A stretch of DNA of 10,894 nucleotides from JAKEHZ01 sp035280505 (lineage in GTDB: Bacteria; Acidobacteriota; Blastocatellia; RBC074). The position numbers and the translations under genes were made by a program. Positions 7,068-10,894 of this stretch are shown in pieces (position 1 is the first letter of the stretch; every line of letters starts with the position of its first letter). Location: contig DATEFT010000262.1 of assembly GCA_035280505.1 (NCBI GenBank), positions 1 to 10,894 on the forward strand, given 5' to 3'. Below the pieces are notes generated by a model, which made no database searches, was not told the origin of the DNA, and saw only the letters and a list, made by a program, of their open reading frames with translations.

Positions 7068-7299
7068 CCCAATCTTAACCTTGGCTTGATTTAGATCTGA
7101 ATCACCTGCAGACTAGCTACCCGGTGTGCGCTCCGAGGGAACACATGCAAAACCTCTACGTTATAAAACTCTCGGCAGATCTCCAGCCCCGCTCAAAAGC
7201 GCGGGCGAGATTAAAGAAGGCTTCAGTATGAACATCGATAACAGCAGCTACAGCTCATTCTACACAAAGGAATGACGATATCAAGCACGTTATTCAGCG

Positions 7300-7425
7300 A
7301 TGAATAAGTTGATGGTGGCTGTCTTCTGTCTCGCGTGGGTAAGAGCGCCGCTCAGCCTGGCCTCAAAAATGTCGCCCATCATCTACCGATCAAGCCCTGG
7401 TGACATTACAGTGCATTCAAGATAA
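7300..7425 (+). CDS. Possible small secreted peptide, 41 residues (weak)
   Basis: An ATG at 7300 opens a 41-codon frame ending TAA at 7423-7425. Its start resembles a signal peptide (MNKLMVAVFCLAW, then a Leu/Ala stretch ending LAS), but an arginine interrupts the hydrophobic run at residue 15. There is no Shine-Dalgarno sequence at a proper distance. It would be the only plus-strand gene in the window. It may be chance, or the remnant of a decayed secreted-protein gene. It is listed because no better explanation exists for this stretch. Confidence 0.15.
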   Translation: MNKLMVAVFCLAWVRAPLSLASKMSPIIYRSSPGDITVHSR

Positions 7426-7510
7426 GGTGCCGGAAAAGTCCGGACATGTCGCGAATTTAATGCCAAACTCCATACTCCGGAAGCAATCTCTTTGGAGCTC
7501 TAGATTCAAA

Positions 7511-7533
7511 GTCTTTCGCGTGTTTCGCGGTTT
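7511..7533. repeat. CGCG-type dispersed repeat, half form (copy D)
   Basis: These 23 bases are identical to 4222-4244. The copy lies 14 bases beyond the stop codon of the methyltransferase gene. It is bracketed by near-identical 10-mers, ATTCAAAGTC (7504-7513, overlapping the repeat) and ATTGAAAGTC (7537-7546), a 9/10 match that could be a trace of insertion or chance. Confidence 0.7.
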
Positions 7534-7547
7534 CGAATTGAAAGTCC

Positions 7548-8549
7548 TCAAGCTTTGCGGCGAACCCGGAGCACGGCGATTTTGGTGGCATGATTGAAGG
7601 GCGCGGGGTCGGTGACCGGAGCGGCATCCGGCGCCTGCGGATCGCCGATGAACTCGGACGGCACCGCGATCAACTCCTCCACGGCCAGGTAACCGTCGGC
7701 GCATAACGACTCGAGCTCCCGGATAAAGGCCGCGCCCGAGACGAAGAGCGCGTTGTTGATCGCCACCAGATAGCCGTCGTGATTGATCAGGGGGCGCACC
7801 TTATTGATCAGCGGCGCATAGCGTTCCGTCAAATTCACGACTCCCTTCCGGGTGGCCGAATAGAGCGGCGGGTCGATAAAGACGCAATCGAACCGCGCCT
7901 GGGCGGTCTTCAGGCGGCCGATCTGCGGCCAGAAATCTCCGGTCAGAAAGTCCCGTTTCTCGATCGGGAACCCATTCAGCAGATAGGAGGTCTTGGCGAC
8001 GTTCAGAAAATGGCGGTTCAGGTCGAGCTGGACCACCCGCGCCGCGCCGCCCGCCTGCGCCGCGACCCCGAGGCTGCCGGTATAGGCGAAGGTATTGAGC
8101 ACCGACTTATCCTGGAGATGGGACCTGGCCCATTGCCGGACCCCGCGGGTATCGAGGTAGAGGCTGGCGTCGCGATTGAGCATCAGATCTATCGCATACC
8201 AGACGCCGTCTTCGCGGACCTTTCGATCGGCGCGGTCACCCGAGACCAGTTGGCCGCGCTTCTCCTCCGGGAGGGAGCTGTTGCGCGTCTTGACGATCAC
8301 GGCCTGAATCCAGGGCAACCGGGCCGGCAGCCACTCCCGGGCGGCGAGCACGGCCGGGAGCCCCTGTTCGGGCCGGTCGGCGTAGTTATGAATGAGCAGC
8401 GTCTTGCCGTAGAGGTCCACCACCAGATCGGCCCGGCCCTCCGTGAACCCATTGAAGAGTCGAAAGGCCGTCTCGTGCCGGTCGTCGAAGCGGTCGGCAC
8501 GGAACGCGAGGGCTCGCTCCAGTAAGAGCTCAATCGGCGCGGTCGTCAT
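7548..8549 (-). CDS. Class I SAM-dependent methyltransferase, RlmI/RlmK-like (23S rRNA methyltransferase type)
   Basis: Predicted cytoplasmic RNA methyltransferase of 333 residues. An N-terminal adaptor (about 5-55, ALAFR ... RLFNGFTEGRADLVVDLYG) matches the region following the PUA domain in RlmI-type enzymes; the PUA domain itself is absent. The Rossmann core shows LYLDTR (130-135), the SAM-binding motif NTFAYTGSLGVAAQAGGA (152-169), the acidic residue D176 and FIDPPLYS (224-231). The later motif reads AINNALF (263-269). In my recollection RlmI has Ser-Cys-Ser there (catalytic Cys for m5C), while the RlmK half of RlmKL has SNN. This points to base-N methylation rather than m5C, but that is inference. 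The start is ATG 8549; the frame extends 49 codons upstream, but that part lies inside the preceding gene. Weak ribosome site and 20-base overlap with that gene suggest translational coupling. Confidence 0.85.
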   Translation of the reverse strand: MTTAPIELLLERALAFRADRFDDRHETAFRLFNGFTEGRADLVVDLYGKTLLIHNYADRPEQGLPAVLAAREWLPARLPWIQAVIVKTRNSSLPEEKRGQLVSGDRADRKVREDGVWYAIDLMLNRDASLYLDTRGVRQWARSHLQDKSVLNTFAYTGSLGVAAQAGGAARVVQLDLNRHFLNVAKTSYLLNGFPIEKRDFLTGDFWPQIGRLKTAQARFDCVFIDPPLYSATRKGVVNLTERYAPLINKVRPLINHDGYLVAINNALFVSGAAFIRELESLCADGYLAVEELIAVPSEFIGDPQAPDAAPVTDPAPFNHATKIAVLRVRRKA

Positions 8550-9189
8550 GGTCGATGGTTCCAAAGAGTTGGCCCTGCCTCGAGCTGCGGGTCCGATGAT
8601 CGGTGAGGCTTCCCCGCTGAATTTCGTCGCGTCGAGTCCGCAGCGGCAGCCAGTCGGCCGCCCGGTCGGACCAGTAGAAGACCTTATTGAAGACATTCCC
8701 GGAGTGCGATTTCCGGTGCGGCTCGAAGTAGGTCGAGATCAGGGTGTACGAATGATTCACGCTCTTGGCGGCCGGCGGATTCTCGCGCCCCTCCAGAAAC
8801 GGCGAGGAGCAGACCACATCCGTCAGGGTCGCCTCCCGGCGGGCTCTGAGACGAAGATTGAGATCGCCGAGCAGCGTGAATTCGACCAGCGCGCAGTTCT
8901 CGATCTCGAACGGATCATCGTGCAGAAAGTCCCTCAGACCTTCCGGGACCAGTTTGCCGTTGACCTGAGCCAGCAGCTTGGTCCCGACCGGCAGAAACGG
9001 GACCTCCCGGTCGTTCTCGATTCCGCTCAACCGCGACTGGTCCCGAACATAGTTTGAATCGATCAGAATCTCACAGAACGCCCCGTCATCGAATCTCGGG
9101 AGCGGTTGTCGATCGCTGGCCAGCACCAAAATACCGGCCTGCACGAAAACAGGAATCCTGAGCAGCTTCTGAGAGTAGGGCTTGGGCAT
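8530..9189 (-). CDS. Unrecognised 219-residue protein, overlapping the methyltransferase gene
   Basis: I do not recognise this protein. It starts at ATG 9189; the open frame continues 77 codons further upstream, but that part translates the terminator and repeat at 9238-9408 and is not genuine. It has no signal peptide or membrane helix and looks soluble. Three cysteines (39, 99, 127) are spaced apart without a metal-site pattern. The region about 95-175 looks most structured: ENCALVEFTLLGDLNLRLRA, then FLEGRENPPAAKSVNH, then STYFEPHRKSHSGNVFNKVFY, rich in His, Asn and aromatic residues. The last about 30 residues are charged, of low complexity, and overlap the methyltransferase gene by 20 bases in another frame. 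The overlap suggests joint expression and a shared role with the methyltransferase, perhaps as an accessory factor, but this is unproven. Confidence 0.8.
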   Translation of the reverse strand: MPKPYSQKLLRIPVFVQAGILVLASDRQPLPRFDDGAFCEILIDSNYVRDQSRLSGIENDREVPFLPVGTKLLAQVNGKLVPEGLRDFLHDDPFEIENCALVEFTLLGDLNLRLRARREATLTDVVCSSPFLEGRENPPAAKSVNHSYTLISTYFEPHRKSHSGNVFNKVFYWSDRAADWLPLRTRRDEIQRGSLTDHRTRSSRQGQLFGTIDHDDRAD

Positions 9190-9237
9190 GGGCGTCTCAA
9201 GGGGAAAAATTGATGATTCAGGACTTCGGATCTTAAC

Positions 9238-9306
9238 CGCCAAACACACGGAAGCCGCGAAAGATGGAAGGTTTCGCGGTTTTCGGATCTTTCGCGGTTG
9301 GCAAAG
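9238..9306. repeat. CGCG-type dispersed repeat, hairpin form (copy E)
   Basis: The left part (CCGCCAAACACACGG, then CCGCGAAAGATGG) is an imperfect reverse complement of the right part (TTTCGCGGTTTTCGG, then TTTCGCGGTTGG), with a short loop near 9265-9270. It resembles copy A at 688-748 in architecture and shares the TTTCGCGG blocks with copies B and D, but it has drifted more. It lies 49 bases upstream of the 219-residue gene start, so it would be in that gene's 5' leader. Confidence 0.55.
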
Positions 9307-9367
9307 AGACATCACACACCAGCAACATATCACGCCCCTCGACCTGCCCGCAAAGGCCAGAGTCCGT

Positions 9368-9408
9368 AAAAATGAAGACGGGACCTTCCGGTCGAGGAAG
9401 ATCCCGTC
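9368..9408 (-). terminator. Rho-independent terminator behind the 134-residue gene
   Basis: On the minus strand GACGGGA pairs with TCCCGTC (7 bp). After one A/C mismatch GGAAG pairs with CTTCC (5 bp), around a 6-base loop. The hairpin is followed immediately by TTCATTTTT. It lies 97 bases beyond the stop codon at 9505 and isolates that gene from the 219-residue gene. Confidence 0.75.
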
Positions 9409-9435
9409 GGCTCCCAGCAAAGTTAGATCCTAAAG

Positions 9436-9474
9436 TTCTACTCTATCGTGCTACCCTATCGTTCTACCCTTATG
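9436..9474. repeat. Degenerate tandem repeat of period 13, three units
   Basis: TTCTACTCTATCG (9436-9448), TGCTACCCTATCG (9449-9461) and TTCTACCCTTATG (9462-9474) follow each other without gaps. The 10-mer CCTTATGAAG at 9468-9477 recurs at 9484-9493, linking this tract to the 19-bp duplication that follows. The whole stretch looks like a slippage-prone patch between stop codon and terminator. Confidence 0.6.
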
Positions 9475-9487
9475 AAGTTATATCCTT

Positions 9488-9525
9488 ATGAAGCCTGTCG
9501 ATATTCATGAAGCCTGTCGATATTC
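9488..9525. repeat. Exact 19-bp tandem duplication across a stop codon
   Basis: ATGAAGCCTGTCGATATTC occurs at 9488-9506 and again at 9507-9525 with no gap or mismatch. The junction carries the stop codon (TGA, 9505-9507) of the 134-residue gene. Without the duplication the same reading frame would end at the same residue with TAA, so the protein is unchanged. Exact identity suggests a recent event. Confidence 0.85.
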
Positions 9526-9909
9526 GGCCTGCGGTTCATCCGCCTGCAGACTCTGACTCCAGAGGTACTGAGCCGACACCTGCCGCAATCTGTCATCGGC
9601 CTGCACCGAGAGATCGAGCTTGATGGTTCCATCGAGTCCGACTTTGAAACTGGCGCACTCCCGGTCCTGGTTCCCGGTCGGCACCGCGAACTTCACGTCG
9701 GGAGCGTGGCGCTCCAACCAGCGACTGAAGACCGGATGCAACAGATCCAGACCATAATGTTGCCACAACAGCTCCATCACCACGATGCTGGCGGGAACCA
9801 TCTTTCCCTGGAAACCATGAGGAAGGTTGACACTGACCGGCAGCTTATCGCTCGTAAGCTGCGTGGAACCCTGCGGCCTGCATCCGAAAGAATTTAAGCT
9901 CTCGAACAT
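9505..9909 (-). CDS. Unrecognised 134-residue protein
   Basis: I do not recognise this protein. The start at 9909 is well supported: GGAGG at 9916-9920 with six bases to the ATG. It has no signal peptide. A hydrophobic helix-like segment (PASIVVMELLWQHYGLDLLHPVFSRWL, about 39-65) is amphipathic rather than transmembrane. The second half alternates short strands (VKFAVPTG, CASFKVGLDGTIKLDLSVQ) and ends in a polar, glutamine-rich tail (LQADEPQAEYRQAS). Two cysteines (10, 85). The gene stands alone: a possible promoter lies near 10208 and an intrinsic terminator near 9368-9408. Codon use does not look different from its neighbours by eye. That it is a real gene is supported by the ribosome site and terminator; the function is unknown. 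Confidence 0.75.
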   Translation of the reverse strand: MFESLNSFGCRPQGSTQLTSDKLPVSVNLPHGFQGKMVPASIVVMELLWQHYGLDLLHPVFSRWLERHAPDVKFAVPTGNQDRECASFKVGLDGTIKLDLSVQADDRLRQVSAQYLWSQSLQADEPQAEYRQAS

Positions 9910-10207
9910 TTCGATCCTCCCTTTCTGCTCATCCCAAGATTGCTATCAATTCATCTGCTAGTACCACTTCTCGCCTCGCTCACCAGCACCGGCCATCTAT
10001 CAAGCAAATTCCAGGCCAGGCCTGGAGGATCCGATGGTGGGCCGCAAACAGGCCGCGCCGCGGCTACTCTTCAGGGCAGAAGATTCGATAACGTGGAACC
10101 GGAAAACAGGTGGAAGATCAGATGATTCAACGGCTTTGGTGCGATCGAACTCAGGGTACACCCTTAGCTGAGCGACCATTAAGGAAGATAACTCACAATC
10201 TTAATGT

Positions 10208-10213
10208 ATTATA
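10208..10213 (-). promoter_or_regulatory. Possible -10 box for the 134-residue gene
   Basis: A perfect TATAAT lies on the minus strand in the most A+T-rich patch of the window. No good -35 box is present at 16-18 bases. If used, the leader would be close to 290 bases, which is long. Confidence 0.25.
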
Positions 10214-10268
10214 TTTTAGAATCGATGACTGTATTCAGAACGGCCGGCTGCACTAATTGGTCAATTGT

Positions 10269-10286
10269 GTTGACGAAACCGTCAAC
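10269..10286. other. Stem-loop just behind the cytochrome c gene
   Basis: GTTGACG and CGTCAAC are perfect complements around AAAC. The hairpin begins eight bases past the stop codon. On the minus strand it is followed by ACACAATTG, with no U-tract, so it is a weak terminator candidate or an RNA-end stabiliser, or a TTGAC-type operator. Confidence 0.4.
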
Positions 10287-10293
10287 TCGCCGG

Positions 10294-10755
10294 TCAACGG
10301 CTGGCGCCACCCTGGCCCGCATGCGGATGGTCGCCCATCAGATGCTTGACATAGAGGGTCATCTGCCAGCGTTGAGTATCATTAGTTTTAACTTTGTAGG
10401 CGGGCATGCCGCTGGTCTTGATCCCGTTGGTCACGACCCAATAGATTTCGCCGTCGGTGATGCCATGCATGGCTTTGGCGGTCAGATCTGTCGGTTTCGG
10501 TTTCATGGTGGCTGCGACCTTGGTCTTGGCCTGGCCGTCCGGACCGTGGCAGACCGCGCAATGTTTGTTGAAGAGTTGCTTGCCGGCCTCGATCACCTCG
10601 GTCTCGGCGTTCAAGGGGCTCTTCAGCTTTTTGGCGCTCGCGGGAGCGTGACTGTGTTTATGACCTTCGTGCCCCGAGACCGAAATGCTCGTGTAGAAAG
10701 CGAAGAGCAAAATTGTCGCAAACCCGGTCCAACGAACGCCATCTCTCCTGGTCAT
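10294..10755 (-). CDS. Secreted mono-haem cytochrome c (class I) with His-rich N-terminus
   Basis: Exported electron-transfer protein of 153 residues. Start: ATG 10755 with GGAGG eight bases upstream; a further 15 codons are open but contain the ribosome site. Residues 2-28 form a signal peptide (TRRDGVRW, then FATILLFAFYTSISVSG). The haem site is CAVCH (66-70), with H70 as one axial ligand. The other is most likely M117 in SGMPAY, the standard class I arrangement. The fold region (about 52-141) ends with a C-terminal helix (RWQMTLYVKHLMG), as in cbb3/nitrite-type cytochrome c modules. Unusual is the His-rich stretch HEGHKHSH (29-36) right after the signal peptide, together with GDHPHAG near the C-terminus, which could bind metal. 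No oxidase or reductase partner is in view. The covalent haem site is certain; the physiological partner is unknown. Confidence 0.92.
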   Translation of the reverse strand: MTRRDGVRWTGFATILLFAFYTSISVSGHEGHKHSHAPASAKKLKSPLNAETEVIEAGKQLFNKHCAVCHGPDGQAKTKVAATMKPKPTDLTAKAMHGITDGEIYWVVTNGIKTSGMPAYKVKTNDTQRWQMTLYVKHLMGDHPHAGQGGASR

Positions 10756-10836
10756 CAAGACTGCCTCCATGAATTGAAAAATGCAGGTGGTTTCTTCCAA
10801 ACAGTGAACGGATCGCTAGGGGTGCACAGCGACCGC

Positions 10837-10865
10837 ATTCTAGCAATTACCCGCAGTCCGGGCAA
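10837..10865 (-). promoter_or_regulatory. Candidate sigma70-type promoter of the cytochrome c gene
   Basis: On the minus strand TTGCCC (4/6 to TTGACA) is followed after exactly 17 bases by TAGAAT (5/6 to TATAAT). It lies about 80 bases upstream of the start codon, with no gene in between. Confidence 0.45.
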
Positions 10866-10894
10866 CCGGCATGAGCCTGAGCCCCAACCACTTC

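Larger units (their letters stand above)
6906..7547. other. Intergenic region upstream of the BY-kinase gene
   Basis: 642 bases with no firm gene, visibly richer in A+T than the genes. It contains the perfect inverted repeat 7032-7067, a small GC hairpin (CCCGC 7188-7192 with GCGGG 7201-7205), a weak candidate small frame at 7300-7425, and the CGCG repeat at 7511-7533 next to the methyltransferase stop. The size, A+T content and inverted repeat suit a regulated promoter region for the kinase gene. I could not place a convincing -35/-10 pair on the minus strand. Confidence 0.5.
9190..9504. other. Intergenic region between the 134-residue gene and the 219-residue gene
   Basis: 315 bases filled with identifiable elements: direct repeats at 9436-9506, an intrinsic terminator at 9368-9408 for the gene to the right, and the hairpin-form CGCG repeat at 9238-9306 in the presumed leader of the gene to the left. 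No good promoter was identified for the 219-residue gene, although it must lie between the terminator and 9189 if that gene is transcribed independently. Confidence 0.6.
9910..10293. other. Intergenic region upstream of the 134-residue gene
   Basis: 384 bases without a supported gene. From the right it holds a 7-bp hairpin behind the cytochrome gene (10269-10286), an A+T-rich block (about 10170-10260) with a TATAAT on the minus strand, and a strong palindrome at 10010-10026 (TCCAGGCC and GGCCTGGA around one A). The palindrome lies about 100 bases before the ribosome site of the 134-residue gene and could be an operator or leader hairpin. A 61-codon plus-strand frame at 9940-10125 has no ribosome site and is not accepted. 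Confidence 0.5.

Noticed and set aside
7779..8525. 248-codon plus-strand frame opposite the methyltransferase gene
   Set aside because: Codon-aligned antisense shadow of a gene with clear family motifs.
8550..8696. 49-codon upstream extension of the methyltransferase
   Set aside because: It lies inside the preceding gene; family alignment (as recalled) starts at the ALAFR region just after ATG 8549.
4216..9306. CRISPR array as an explanation for the repeated CGCG motif
   Set aside because: Copies are kilobases apart, of different architecture and without regular spacers; no cas gene is present.
9190..9420. 77-codon upstream extension of the 219-residue protein
   Set aside because: It translates the intrinsic terminator and the CGCG repeat; the peptide is Arg/Cys/Pro-rich and unlike the rest of the protein.
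9940..10125. 61-codon plus-strand frame
   Set aside because: No ribosome site, starts in a sequence that serves as leader of the minus-strand gene, and contains the 10010-10026 palindrome.

Overview
The window reads as a piece of a GC-rich (about 60% by eye) environmental bacterial chromosome, most likely Acidobacteriota (Solibacter/Bryobacter-like). The best evidence is the large carboxypeptidase-regulatory-domain TonB-dependent receptor of the 'Oar-like' type, which is expanded in that phylum. The assignment is an inference from gene style, not from a marker gene. All seven genes I accept lie on the minus strand, so transcription runs right to left. Gene spacing is generous: five non-coding gaps of 315-642 bases, four of which contain simple or inverted repeats.

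Layout from right to left (direction of transcription): (1) 10755-10294, a secreted mono-haem cytochrome c with a His-rich N-terminus, behind a plausible sigma70-type promoter; (2) 9909-9505, a 134-residue protein I do not recognise, with a strong ribosome binding site, a 19-bp tandem duplication across its stop codon and a rho-independent terminator behind it; (3) 9189-8530 and 8549-7548, an unrecognised 219-residue protein overlapping by 20 bases a class I SAM-dependent rRNA-type methyltransferase, probably co-translated; (4) a 642-base gap with a perfect 10-bp inverted repeat; (5) 6905-4560, a Wzz/BY-kinase fusion for exopolysaccharide export; (6) a 493-base gap with a period-9 tandem repeat and a CGCG-type repeat; (7) 4066-779, the TonB-dependent receptor; (8) a repeat-dense 391-base gap; (9) 387-1, the N-terminus of a secreted protein cut by the window edge.

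The genes do not form one pathway. The envelope theme is clear (outer membrane receptor, polysaccharide export kinase, periplasmic cytochrome, secreted protein), while the methyltransferase pair is a housekeeping-looking or orphan unit. I found no phage, transposase, CRISPR, toxin-antitoxin or biosynthetic cluster.

The most distinctive non-genic signal is a dispersed repeat family based on TTTCGCGTGTTTCGCGG. It is present at four intergenic sites (688-748, 4216-4244, 7511-7533, 9238-9306). Two of these are inverted-repeat (hairpin) forms and two are half forms, and the half forms share 23 identical bases. A separate 101-base element with 11-bp terminal inverted repeats lies at 488-588. The several very long plus-strand open frames (up to 874 codons) are codon-aligned antisense shadows and are not annotated.
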